From assembly GCF_900156415.1 (NCBI RefSeq), contig NZ_FTNM01000001.1:682001-746000 (forward strand): DNA of 64,000 nt. Reading direction: 5' to 3'. Below are positions 17,278 to 25,229 of this stretch, one piece after another (position 1 is the first letter of the stretch; every line of letters begins with the position of its first letter). Source of the DNA: Pontibacter lucknowensis. Lineage in GTDB: Bacteria > Bacteroidota > Bacteroidia > Cytophagales > Hymenobacteraceae. Under the pieces are notes generated by a model. It was not told where the DNA came from. It was given only the letters and a program-made list of their open reading frames with translations, and did not search any database. The translations under genes were made by a program, and so were the position numbers.

Positions 17278-18270
17278 ATGCCAGCAGACGAATTAGTATA
17301 TCCGGACCAGGTGAAAGACCACCAGCAGAAGATAAAGCAGGTTTTTCAGGAAGTGGGGAAAGTAGTAGTGGGACAGTCCTATATGGTGAACCGCCTTTTG
17401 ATCGGTCTTTTTACCGGAGGCCACATCCTGCTGGAAGGCGTGCCAGGCCTGGCCAAAACCCTTACCATTAACTCACTGGCCCGCGCCCTACGCCTCGACT
17501 TTCAGCGTATTCAGTTCACACCGGACCTCCTGCCTGCCGACCTGATCGGCACTATGATCTATAACCAGAATGCCTCCCAGTTTGAGGTAAAGAAGGGCCC
17601 TATCTTCGCCAACCTGATTCTGGCTGATGAAGTGAACCGCTCCCCTGCCAAGGTGCAGTCGGCGCTGCTGGAGGCCATGCAGGAGAAACAGGTAACGATC
17701 GGCGAGACTACCTATAAGTTGGATCTTCCTTTCCTGGTACTGGCCACGCAGAACCCGGTGGAGCACGAAGGCACTTACCCGCTGCCGGAGGCGCAGGTCG
17801 ACCGCTTCATGATGAAGGTATACATCGACTACCCGAAGAAAGCAGACGAACTGGAGATCATGCGCCGCATGGCCAACATGGCTTTCAATGATAATGTGAA
17901 TAAGGTGCTTTCCAAGGAAGACATCTTCGCCATCCGCAGCGAGATCAACCAGGTGCAGATATCAGAGACGCTCGAGAAGTATATCATCGAACTGGTGTTT
18001 GCGACCCGCCGCCCTGCTGAGTACGATCTGAACGAGTTTGCCGATTACATCCAGTTTGGTGTATCACCCCGTGCCAGCATCGCTCTCAACCGTGCCGCCA
18101 AAGCCATCGCCTATTTCGACGACCGCGACTACGTGCTTCCCGAGGACATCAAGGAAGTGGCTCACGACGTGATGAACCATCGCATTATCCTCAACTACGA
18201 AGCAGAGGCAGATGGCATCCGCACAAAGGATTTCATCGAGGCGATTTTAAGAAAAGTGCCGATCAGCTAA
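17278..18270 (+). CDS. MoxR-family AAA+ ATPase
   Basis: The 330-residue ATPase has Walker A GVPGLAKT near residue 56, Walker B LILADEVNR near residue 118, sensor 1 in FLVLATQNPVEHEGTYPLPEAQVDRF (about 160-180), and a C-terminal lid with SPRAS. MoxR ATPases act as chaperones that activate metal-enzyme or cell-envelope partners, usually encoded next to DUF58/VWA proteins. No such partner gene is seen on either side here, so this copy is orphaned within the window. Start ATG 17278 gives the usual family length. Confidence 0.92.
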   Translation: MPADELVYPDQVKDHQQKIKQVFQEVGKVVVGQSYMVNRLLIGLFTGGHILLEGVPGLAKTLTINSLARALRLDFQRIQFTPDLLPADLIGTMIYNQNASQFEVKKGPIFANLILADEVNRSPAKVQSALLEAMQEKQVTIGETTYKLDLPFLVLATQNPVEHEGTYPLPEAQVDRFMMKVYIDYPKKADELEIMRRMANMAFNDNVNKVLSKEDIFAIRSEINQVQISETLEKYIIELVFATRRPAEYDLNEFADYIQFGVSPRASIALNRAAKAIAYFDDRDYVLPEDIKEVAHDVMNHRIILNYEAEADGIRTKDFIEAILRKVPIS

Positions 18271-18285
18271 AACACAGCTATACCA

Positions 18286-18334
18286 GTACAACATAACAGC
18301 CCTGGCTATACTTATGGCCGGGGTTGTTTTGCTT
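18286..18334 (+). terminator. Probable terminator after moxR
   Basis: AACAGCCCTGGC and GGCCGGGGTTGTT can pair with mismatches around TATACTTAT, followed by TTTGCTTT. Weaker than the other terminators. The rest of the gap to 18538 shows no gene. Confidence 0.5.
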
Positions 18335-18538
18335 TAGGCAAAAGCCAGGCTTTTCTACCCATCTGATTCTAGCAATCCGAAGAGTAGCGATTCCCTAAAC
18401 TTACTCCTCCCAGTTGTCATACTACTGTTATCCTGAACTACCTTGTTTGCATTCGCGTAAGTTTTAAATCTGATTTGCCTGTGACAATGTGTAGCCACAT
18501 CAGATTTATAATTTCGAACTTAAGGTAAGGTATAAACC

Positions 18539-18721
18539 ATGTTAAGAGGCTTATTCAAATTCTGGATGTTAAGTAAATTGTTCGGTGGCCGAGGCGGTGG
18601 TGGCAGGGGCCGTGGTGGCTGCGGTGGCATCGGATGTTTAGGTATAATCGTGCTGGCTGTACTGGCTTACTTCCTGTTTCAGTACCTGGGCGGCGACACC
18701 AGTTCTGTTACCGATTTTTAA
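18539..18721 (+). CDS. Small Gly/Arg-rich membrane protein, function unknown
   Basis: The 60-residue product has three parts: an N-terminal hydrophobic/basic stretch (LRGLFKFWMLSKLF), a Gly/Arg linker (residues 16-31, GGRGGGGRGRGGCGGIG), and one clear membrane helix (about 33-52) followed by an acidic tail. It has no recognised family. The frame has an ATG, sensible codon use and a following cluster of AGGTATA motifs plus terminator, so I consider it a real gene. Confidence 0.6.
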   Translation: MLRGLFKFWMLSKLFGGRGGGGRGRGGCGGIGCLGIIVLAVLAYFLFQYLGGDTSSVTDF

Positions 18722-18798
18722 GGTATAGCCTACTTTGCAGGTTTAGCCTGACAGGTATAGGCCAGCTATACCTGTGCTGTAATCCTCCTACAGGTATA
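18721..18798. repeat. Cluster of four AGGTATA/TATACCT motifs including a perfect hairpin
   Basis: AGGTATA occurs at 18721, 18753 and 18792, and TATACCT at 18767. The middle two form CAGGTATAG-gccag-CTATACCTG (18752-18774), a perfect 9-base stem with a 5-base loop, directly after the small membrane protein gene. See the motif finding. Confidence 0.8.
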
Positions 18799-18808
18799 GG
18801 CATAAAAT

Positions 18809-18835
18809 AAGACCCGTCTCGTAAGAGCGGGTCTT
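18809..18835. terminator. Terminator-like hairpin
   Basis: AAGACCCG and CGGGTCTT pair around TCTCGTAAGAG, which itself can pair. It lies between the small membrane protein (plus) and the lipoprotein gene (minus). Confidence 0.6.
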
Positions 18836-18919
18836 GGGCGTAGTGTGGGAGACTAAGCCACACTACTATTGATTGCCGCAATTGATCTCACCCATTTTGC
18901 GCAATCAGTGTTTTTATAA

Positions 18920-20272
18920 TTAATAAGCTGTGTTGTTCGGGTCGAAGTTAGCCCAGCCAGCAGTCCAGTCTTCTGAGCCGAAAGCACCTCTGTAAGTCAC
19001 ACGCTCAAAGAAATTGTCCAGTCCGTCGAAGCTAGCGCCGCTCTGCAGGCTGTTGCCTGTGAACACCGGACGAGCAGTCTGGTTGAAGCTACCGCTGATG
19101 TTGAGTGACGCATTATCCGCCACTACGCTGTTGCCTTTGTCTGCTGCGTTGAACCAGGCCGCCACGTCAAATGTGCTGCCGCTCTCTACTGTCAGGGCAT
19201 TTTGAGAACCCGAGATTACGGTGTTTTTGATAGCCAGCGTACCTGCTGTGGCATTAGCCTGTGACTTGGTACCGTCCAGCAGCAAGCCTGTCGGCCAGCC
19301 AGCGAACAATGAGTTATGTACCTGAATGTTACTGTTACGACGGATGTGCATCCCACGCTTGAAATTGCTGTTGAACTGCGTATTCTCAGTGGCTCTCGGG
19401 CCGAACAAGCTCACGTTCGAGAAGACAGCCGAAGTTTTCGGTGTAGCGTCAGAACCCTGGGCATCACCATCCGACTCAAAGCCGTTGGAACCAGACACAT
19501 CGGCCATGTTCGGGTCAGAGATACCCAGCAGGAACTGCAGTTTGCCTGAGTAGCCGTTGTCCGTGTCGAACATGTCATCCACTGTCTTGTAAGCGATCAG
19601 GTGCTTGGCGTTTACCGTGCCACCGAACATTTCGAAAGCATCATCACCGCAGTAAGAAACCTGCACGTAATCCACTGTGGTACCAGATCCAACACCGCCC
19701 ATGGTCAGGCCGTTGATTTCGTTGTCTGGCTGGAAGGCTATACCTGGAAACTCGATACGCACATACTTCAATACACCCGAGTTGTCGTTGGCGTCTGTGC
19801 CGCCGTACTCACGGTCCACACCACCTTCGATACGGGCATTGTTACCAAGGTTCACAGGAGCCTTGCCCAGGATAATCAGGCCACCCCAGTCACCAGCGGC
19901 ACGCTGCCCGGCTGGTTGAGCCGATGTAAACACAATCGGCTTCTCCTTGGTGCCTTGCGCCATGATCTTACCGCCACGCTCCACAATCAGAGTACCTTTT
20001 GAGTTTTTGTCACCCATGATGATGGTACCCGGCTCGATGGTGAGCGTTGCGCCGTCTTTCACATACACAAAGCCTTTCAGCAAGTACTTTGTGCCGGCTT
20101 TCATCGTGAAGTTCTCTTCTGTAGAGCCTGAAACGGATGTCATGCCGCTCTCTTGAACCATCGTGAATTCGATGCCTTTTGGTGTTGTTTCGTCTGTGTC
20201 GTCATCCTTGTCACAGGCGAAAAGGGAAACTGAAACAACAGCAACCAGTAATAAATTAAATAGCTTTTTCAT
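18920..20272 (-). CDS. Beta-helix-like surface lipoprotein encoded with a TonB receptor; candidate phosphate-starvation protein
   Basis: The 450-residue lipoprotein has a signal ending in LFAC (lipobox), then an acidic linker. The mature protein has repeated short strands with Gly/Asn turns (KDGATLTIEPGTIIMGDKNS, GTLIVERGGKIMAQGT, DWGGLIILGKAPVNLGNNARIEGG), the pattern of a right-handed parallel beta-helix. Proteins of this type are widespread in Bacteroidota next to TonB receptors but have no assigned function that I know. It starts 51 bases after the receptor stop with no terminator between, so it is probably transcribed from the receptor's Pho-box promoter. I infer a surface partner of the receptor in phosphorus acquisition. 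Confidence 0.7.
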   Translation of the reverse strand: MKKLFNLLLVAVVSVSLFACDKDDDTDETTPKGIEFTMVQESGMTSVSGSTEENFTMKAGTKYLLKGFVYVKDGATLTIEPGTIIMGDKNSKGTLIVERGGKIMAQGTKEKPIVFTSAQPAGQRAAGDWGGLIILGKAPVNLGNNARIEGGVDREYGGTDANDNSGVLKYVRIEFPGIAFQPDNEINGLTMGGVGSGTTVDYVQVSYCGDDAFEMFGGTVNAKHLIAYKTVDDMFDTDNGYSGKLQFLLGISDPNMADVSGSNGFESDGDAQGSDATPKTSAVFSNVSLFGPRATENTQFNSNFKRGMHIRRNSNIQVHNSLFAGWPTGLLLDGTKSQANATAGTLAIKNTVISGSQNALTVESGSTFDVAAWFNAADKGNSVVADNASLNISGSFNQTARPVFTGNSLQSGASFDGLDNFFERVTYRGAFGSEDWTAGWANFDPNNTAY

Positions 20273-20323
20273 AAGTAATGAATTAAGGTATATGGGTTTG
20301 GTTTTCTATTGGGAAATCAATTT

Positions 20324-23122
20324 TTAAAACTTGTAGGTGGCGCCCATCGTGGCGTAGCGGCCTTTGCGGAACTCGCGGAAGGACTCGTCTATACCTGTGA
20401 TTTTGGCATCGTCGTTGGAGTCCTGGATCAGGCGTGTCTTCTGGTTGAGGATGTCCTGTATACCTGCCTTCAGCTCCAGATTCTGACCGAAGGCCTTGGT
20501 CACCGAGAAGTCGATCACATTGCGGGGCAGTTCGTACACGGTCGGGCGCAGGTTGCTGCCCACCGCGAAGATGCGGGTACCGATCACATTGTAGAGCATG
20601 CTGAACTGCAACTGGCGGGCATCATCCTGATAATACAGTCCGGTGTTCACCACGTATGGTGACTGTCCCATCATGGGTCTGTCGGTGCTCTGGTTGTCGT
20701 ACTTCTCGTCGAGTTGCACGCGACTCTGCACCAGCGCGGCATTCAGCACCAGCGATAGGTTGTCTACCAGTGGTGAGGCGGTCAGGCCCAGCAGCGACTT
20801 GCGCACCTCGGCTTCCAGACCATAGCTGTAGGCTTGGCGGGCATTGTCGAAAGTGATGCTGTTAGCGCCGCTCGTGTTCTGGAACACCGTCTCGATCGGC
20901 TTGTTGAAGTACTTGTAGAACACGCCCAATGACAGGATCTCTGTGGGGTTCGGGTAGAATTCGTATCGCAGATCGCCGTTGTAGATCGTGGCTGTCTCCA
21001 GGTTCGGGTTGCCCGTCACTTCCAGCAAATTGATGAAGTCATAGTAAGGGGCCGGGGCCAGCTCACGGAACTCCGGACGGTTGACGCTGATACTCGCACC
21101 AGCCCGCAGCATGGAGCGCGGATTGAAGGTATAGGTGAAGTTAGCTGCCGGAAGCACGCTTAACACCGGGTTACTTCTATTAAGGCGTGAGCCATCCAGA
21201 TTCACCGAACGCAGTTCCTGTTCGTTGTACTCCACACGCACCCCACCCGATACCGACAATGCACCTGTCAGCGGCGTTGCACCGCCCACATAGCCGGCCA
21301 GTAAGTTGCTCTGCGCTTCGTAGTTGTTCTGCGGATTAGCGTCTTCCTCCACTCGCCAGCCCGTCTGGCTGTTAATGTTCTCCGGTGCAAACACCTGATC
21401 ATATGGCTGGAAAAGAATACTGTTGTCGAAAGAGCCGATGTTGGCAGGTATGTAAGAGAAGTAGCGGGAGTCATAGTTACGGTGCTTCCGCTCGGCGTAC
21501 AGGCCCACTCTCACTTTCGGGGCATGCTCGGCAGCGGAGTCTGCCGTGCTGAAGCGGTGCTCAAACTGGGTGTTGGCCATCACCGTGTTCTCGTCGAGCT
21601 CGGAGTAGAAGCGACCGGCGTCGTTCAAACTTGGCGTGAACTTGTAAGTCATTTCGTAAGGACCTGCAGAGCCGGCATCGCGGAAGGTGCGGAAGCGGCG
21701 GTAGTCTGGTTCGTTGCGGTTGGTGTAGGCGTAACCACCTGTCCAGGTCAGGGTGCTTTTCTCGTCGTTCAGGTCGTGCGTGCCCTGCAGCTGGCCGGAG
21801 TAAATGGTACGGCTCTCGTAGCGCAGCGAGTAGTTGAGCTGCTCCTGATTGGCATTGGAGAAGTCTATACCTTCGCGACGCAGCACTTCGCTACTGCCCA
21901 GCTGGTTGAACAGGTTGCGGAACTCCAGTTTGTGGTTATTGCTGAGGCGGGCGGTCCAGTTGTGGATCACACCCAGTCGCACGTTATGCGCCGACACTTC
22001 ATCGTTGAAACTAAACTGGCGCTCGCTGCGGCCCAGCTCCGGTATAAAGGAAAGGTAGGTGTCACGTGTACCGACCGTGTTAGTGCGCGTGTTGCTGTAC
22101 GACACAGCCGACACGTTGCTCAGACGCACCGAGCCGATATCCAGTCTGCGGTTCACACCAAACGAAAGGCGCATGTCAGGTATAGCCGACACCAGTTCGG
22201 GTGCCCAGGAGTTTGGCAGGTCGCGGCCCAGCACACTGCGCTGCTCCTGATTCACACTATTCAGGTTGTCCGGGAAGCTCTTAGGTATAGCGCGGTAGCC
22301 GTTGTCGAAACCGAGGAAGTCCGTTTTGCTGCCGTTGTAGGTGTTGAAGTTGCGGAAAGTAGTACCGGAGCGGTAGGAACTGGAGAAAGAAATGGAGGTC
22401 TTGTCTTCGTCCACCACGTTGCGGGTGTAGATCTTGATCACACCACCACCGAACTCACCCGGCAGTTCCGGCGATCCGTTCTTGTAGATCATGATCCGGT
22501 CGATCACACTGGTCGGCAGGATATCGAAAGAGAAGGCTTTGGCGTCGGGCTCGGTGCTGGGTGTGAGGGCATCATTCAGCATCACGGTATTATAACGCTG
22601 GTTCATGCCCCGGATCACCACGTAACGGTCGTTCATGATTGTGACGCCCGGTATACGCTTCACGGTTTCGGCGGCGTCGCGGTCCAGCGACTTGGCAATC
22701 TGTTCGCCTGACACACCACTTACCACTACTTCGCTCTGCCGCATGTTTTCCATCAGGGCCAGCTCGGTGTTGGTCTGCCGCGTTCCCACGATGGTCACCG
22801 CCTGTAGCTCGGTGCTGTTCTGCTCGATCTGCACATCCAAGGTGGTGGTCTTGCCTGTTTCTATTTTGATGTTGGTATGCTCCGTAGGTTTATAAGAGAG
22901 CGACGTGATGGAGATTTGGTACAGGCCGGCCTCGAGCGGAAGGCTGTACTTACCTTCAAAATCCGTAACAGTGCCTTTGGAAGAGCCTTTGATAAAGACC
23001 ACGGCACCGATGATGGCCTCGCCGTTTGATTTGTCTGTTACTTTACCTGACAGCGTACCCTGCTGGGCAAAACCGAAAACGGTGGTGGTCAGGATGGTGA
23101 GAAGTGTTAAAAGTGATTTCAT
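20324..23122 (-). CDS. TonB-dependent outer-membrane receptor, candidate Pho-regulated importer
   Basis: The 932-residue receptor has a signal peptide (VFGFAQQ), a carboxypeptidase-regulatory-like beta-sandwich at about 23-95 (GTLSGKVTDKSNGEAIIGAVVFIKGSSKGTVTDFEGKYSL), a plug domain at about 125-235 (SLDRDAAETVKRIPGVTIMNDRYVVIRGMNQRYNTVMLND), and a beta-barrel ending in a terminal Phe (MGATYKF). There is no SusD partner; the downstream gene is a beta-helix-like lipoprotein instead. Its promoter has the same 11-base repeat array as the two phosphate porins across the intergenic region. The ligand is unknown; phosphate esters or polyphosphate are plausible from context only. Confidence 0.88.
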   Translation of the reverse strand: MKSLLTLLTILTTTVFGFAQQGTLSGKVTDKSNGEAIIGAVVFIKGSSKGTVTDFEGKYSLPLEAGLYQISITSLSYKPTEHTNIKIETGKTTTLDVQIEQNSTELQAVTIVGTRQTNTELALMENMRQSEVVVSGVSGEQIAKSLDRDAAETVKRIPGVTIMNDRYVVIRGMNQRYNTVMLNDALTPSTEPDAKAFSFDILPTSVIDRIMIYKNGSPELPGEFGGGVIKIYTRNVVDEDKTSISFSSSYRSGTTFRNFNTYNGSKTDFLGFDNGYRAIPKSFPDNLNSVNQEQRSVLGRDLPNSWAPELVSAIPDMRLSFGVNRRLDIGSVRLSNVSAVSYSNTRTNTVGTRDTYLSFIPELGRSERQFSFNDEVSAHNVRLGVIHNWTARLSNNHKLEFRNLFNQLGSSEVLRREGIDFSNANQEQLNYSLRYESRTIYSGQLQGTHDLNDEKSTLTWTGGYAYTNRNEPDYRRFRTFRDAGSAGPYEMTYKFTPSLNDAGRFYSELDENTVMANTQFEHRFSTADSAAEHAPKVRVGLYAERKHRNYDSRYFSYIPANIGSFDNSILFQPYDQVFAPENINSQTGWRVEEDANPQNNYEAQSNLLAGYVGGATPLTGALSVSGGVRVEYNEQELRSVNLDGSRLNRSNPVLSVLPAANFTYTFNPRSMLRAGASISVNRPEFRELAPAPYYDFINLLEVTGNPNLETATIYNGDLRYEFYPNPTEILSLGVFYKYFNKPIETVFQNTSGANSITFDNARQAYSYGLEAEVRKSLLGLTASPLVDNLSLVLNAALVQSRVQLDEKYDNQSTDRPMMGQSPYVVNTGLYYQDDARQLQFSMLYNVIGTRIFAVGSNLRPTVYELPRNVIDFSVTKAFGQNLELKAGIQDILNQKTRLIQDSNDDAKITGIDESFREFRKGRYATMGATYKF

Positions 23123-23150
23123 TGCGCTTAACTGTATCTTAGTCTCGCTG

Positions 23151-23206
23151 CAAAAGTAGAGTCGGCCTTTTAAGCTAAAATTACCGCCCGGTTACTAAAC
23201 TGTTAA
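23151..23206 (-). promoter_or_regulatory. Candidate Pho-box promoter of the TonB receptor operon
   Basis: On the minus strand the hexamers TTAACA (23206-23201), GTAACC (23195-23190), GTAATT (23184-23179) and TTAAAA (23173-23168) follow at an exact 11-base period. The last ends 17 bases before the end of the perfect -7 element TACTTTTG (23158-23151). A further pair TTAACA-N5-TTAACA lies at 23237-23221. Translation starts at 23122. The layout equals that of the two porin promoters. Confidence 0.7.
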
Positions 23207-23454
23207 AGATCGAGGTGCTTTGTTAAGTCACTGTTAAGTATGCGTTCAATGTTGTTTTGGCTACTCCTTATTATTGTAAAGCACGTATAATGGTAATTCT
23301 GAACAGGTATAGCCAATGGCCGTTTTTCTCCTCTGCCGTCTCTATAGTCTATATTTTCCCTTCTCTACCTATTGATGATGCGGGATCATGGCTTCCCTCC
23401 ATATCAGCGCCCATACCTATGCCCAAAACAGATTTATATCTACTCAGGATTTTG

Positions 23455-23510
23455 GTAACATAAACTTAACATAGCCATAACAGACGAGTAACATTAGCAC
23501 CCGACCTTTG
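23455..23510 (+). promoter_or_regulatory. Candidate Pho-box promoter of the first porin gene
   Basis: Four hexamers at an exact 11-base period are seen: GTAACA (23455), TTAACA (23466), ATAACA (23477) and GTAACA (23488). The last ends at 23493, 17 bases before the end of GACCTTTG (23503-23510), a one-off match to TAnnTTTG. Direct repeats of 11-base period are how PhoB/PhoP response regulators bind, and TTAACA is the Bacillus PhoP half-site. Confidence 0.75.
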
Positions 23511-23587
23511 CGGCGTTGAAAGTAAAACAGTACTATGAATCAAACTCATAGCTCTTTTTCAGATTCGACAGAGCCTTCCCAAAGCGA

Positions 23588-23600
23588 GTAGACTCCGCGG
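23588..23600 (+). other. Sequence element shared by the two porin leaders (copy 1)
   Basis: The stretch GTAGACTCCGCGG lies 43 bases before the porin ATG. It matches the second porin leader at 25158-25171 except for one inserted base. Flanking complementary segments AGCCTT and AAGGCT, and an upstream hairpin CTATGA/TCATAG (about 23533-23551), suggest a structured leader. Function is unknown. Confidence 0.35.
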
Positions 23601-23642
23601 CGGAAACAGACTAAGGCTTTAGTAACCCATACTCACCCAAAG

Positions 23643-24935
23643 ATGAAGGTAACAACCGTAACGCGTGCTATCCTCACAGCAGGGCTAGCTACAGGCTTTT
23701 TGTTTTCAAAGGAAGTAAAGGCGCAGACCACAGATACTGCCACTGTACAAAACACGTCAGTGGTTGTGCAGCAGCCAGCCCCGGCGGCAGTGCAGGAAGC
23801 TCCTAAAAAGAAGGCTTGGTATGAAAGAATCTCACTTCGTGGCTATGCCCAGGTGCGCTACAACCGCCTGCTTGAAACCAATCCCAACCTCAAGTGCGAC
23901 CAGTGCGACAAATCCCTTGGTGAGGGCGGTGGCGTGTTTTTGCGTCGTGGCCGTCTGATCTTCAGTGGTGATGTGAGTGATCGTCTCTCGATCTATATTC
24001 AGCCTGACTTCGCTTCCTCGCCTTCTTCTAACGCCCTGCACTTCCTCCAGCTCCGCGACGCCTACTTTGACGTGTCGCTCGACAAGGACAAGGTATACCG
24101 CTTCCGGGTGGGTCAAAGCAAGATTCCTTACGGCTTTGAGAACCTGCAGTCGAGCAGCAACCGCTTGGCTCTTGACCGAAACGACGGATTGAACAGTGCT
24201 ATAGCCAACGAGCGTGATTTGGGGATTTTCTTTTACTGGACGCCTGAGGTAATACAGGAGCGCTTTGAGATGCTGACCAGCGCTGGCCTGAAGGGATCTG
24301 GAAACTATGGTGTATTCGGCATCGGTATCTTTAACGGCCAGACAGCCAACCGCCCTGAAGCCAACAATACGCAGCACGTGGTTACTCGCTTCTCCTACCC
24401 TTTGCTGGTAGGCAACAAACAAATTATTGAGCCCGGCATTCAGGCTTACAAAGGCAAGTACACTGTCACGCCGGACCAACTCTCGCCAGGCGTAGGTATA
24501 GCTGACAAATATCTGAAAGACGGTTTTGACGATGAGCGCATCGCAGCCACCCTGGTCGTATACCCGCAGCCATTCGGTTTTCAGGCGGAATACAACGTAG
24601 GCCGTGGTCCAGAGTTTAACCCAGAGACTAATGCCATTGAAGTAAAGAGTCTGCACGGTGGCTACGCCCAGGCCATGTACCGCAAAGAAGTCGGTTCGCA
24701 GGTAATTATCCCTTTCGTAAAGTTGCAGCACTACGAAGGAGGCAAGAAGCATGAACGCGACGCCCCCAGCTATAGCGTATATGAAACCGAGATTGGTGTA
24801 GAGTGGCTGGTGCACAAAAGCATAGAGCTGACAGCCGACTACAGCATCGGCGACCGCACCATCCGCAACGCCCAGAACTTCGACAACAGCCAGCATGGCA
24901 GCCGCCTACGACTACAGGCTCAGTTCAACTTCTAA
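23643..24935 (+). CDS. Phosphate-selective porin O/P family protein
   Basis: The 430-residue outer-membrane protein has a signal peptide (cleavage near VKAQT), a short Pro/Ala/Gln-rich periplasmic stretch, then a 16-18-stranded barrel of the OprO/OprP type. Family-like segments include the opening ISLRGYAQVRYNRL, FLRRGRLIFSGDVSDRLSIYIQPDFAS and YRFRVGQSKIPYGFENLQSSSNR, and it ends LRLQAQFNF. OprP channels carry phosphate and OprO pyrophosphate/polyphosphate in Pseudomonas; specificity here is inferred from family and from the Pho-box promoter. A CDQC-like Cys pair lies in CDQCDKSLGEGGG near residue 85, unusual in a porin. Confidence 0.88.
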   Translation: MKVTTVTRAILTAGLATGFLFSKEVKAQTTDTATVQNTSVVVQQPAPAAVQEAPKKKAWYERISLRGYAQVRYNRLLETNPNLKCDQCDKSLGEGGGVFLRRGRLIFSGDVSDRLSIYIQPDFASSPSSNALHFLQLRDAYFDVSLDKDKVYRFRVGQSKIPYGFENLQSSSNRLALDRNDGLNSAIANERDLGIFFYWTPEVIQERFEMLTSAGLKGSGNYGVFGIGIFNGQTANRPEANNTQHVVTRFSYPLLVGNKQIIEPGIQAYKGKYTVTPDQLSPGVGIADKYLKDGFDDERIAATLVVYPQPFGFQAEYNVGRGPEFNPETNAIEVKSLHGGYAQAMYRKEVGSQVIIPFVKLQHYEGGKKHERDAPSYSVYETEIGVEWLVHKSIELTADYSIGDRTIRNAQNFDNSQHGSRLRLQAQFNF

Positions 24936-25026
24936 GTTAAGGCTATACTATACCTCATGCAGCCGCCGGTTTATTGGAGCCAGCGGCTGTTACCGTTTAT
25001 ACCTTAGCCCCTCCATACCTCAATCC

Positions 25027-25082
25027 TTAACATATTCGTAATATGGCCATAACCTTCAGGTAATACTAGAGGCGTTATTTTG
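25027..25082 (+). promoter_or_regulatory. Candidate Pho-box promoter of the second porin / pst operon
   Basis: The hexamers TTAACA (25027), GTAATA (25038), ATAACC (25049) and GTAATA (25060) are spaced by exactly 11 bases. The last ends at 25065, 17 bases before the end of TTATTTTG (25075-25082), a -7-like element. This is the same geometry as the first porin promoter. Confidence 0.72.
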
Positions 25083-25157
25083 TAGCGTGATTCAGGAACA
25101 GCATAAATGGCCTGACTAACCATGGCGAATCCTGAAAAAACAAAAACAAGGCGCGGC

Positions 25158-25171
25158 GTAGACTACCGCGG
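25158..25171 (+). other. Sequence element shared by the two porin leaders (copy 2)
   Basis: GTAGACTACCGCGG is nearly identical to 23588-23600. Here it sits in a hairpin-prone stretch (CGCGG ... CCGCG). Upstream in the same leader, TTCAGGA (about 25091) and TCCTGAA (about 25131) can pair. The start codon is 59 bases downstream. Confidence 0.35.
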
Positions 25172-25229
25172 CTTAACCTATAAAAATTGCATGGCATTAG
25201 CTTAATTCTCACCTTAACTAATACAGCAC

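Noticed and set aside
21482..22711. 409-codon plus-strand open frame antisense to the TonB receptor
   Set aside because: It is the complement of a GC-rich coding gene; its composition (Val/Ala/His-rich) and lack of motifs mark it as a shadow.
23832..24896. 354-codon minus-strand frame opposite the first porin
   Set aside because: It mirrors the porin codons. The plus-strand porin has a signal peptide, barrel pattern and promoter.
25083..25229. Known riboswitch in the porin 2 leader
   Set aside because: Pairing segments exist, but I could not match them to any riboswitch consensus; kept only as an unassigned shared element.
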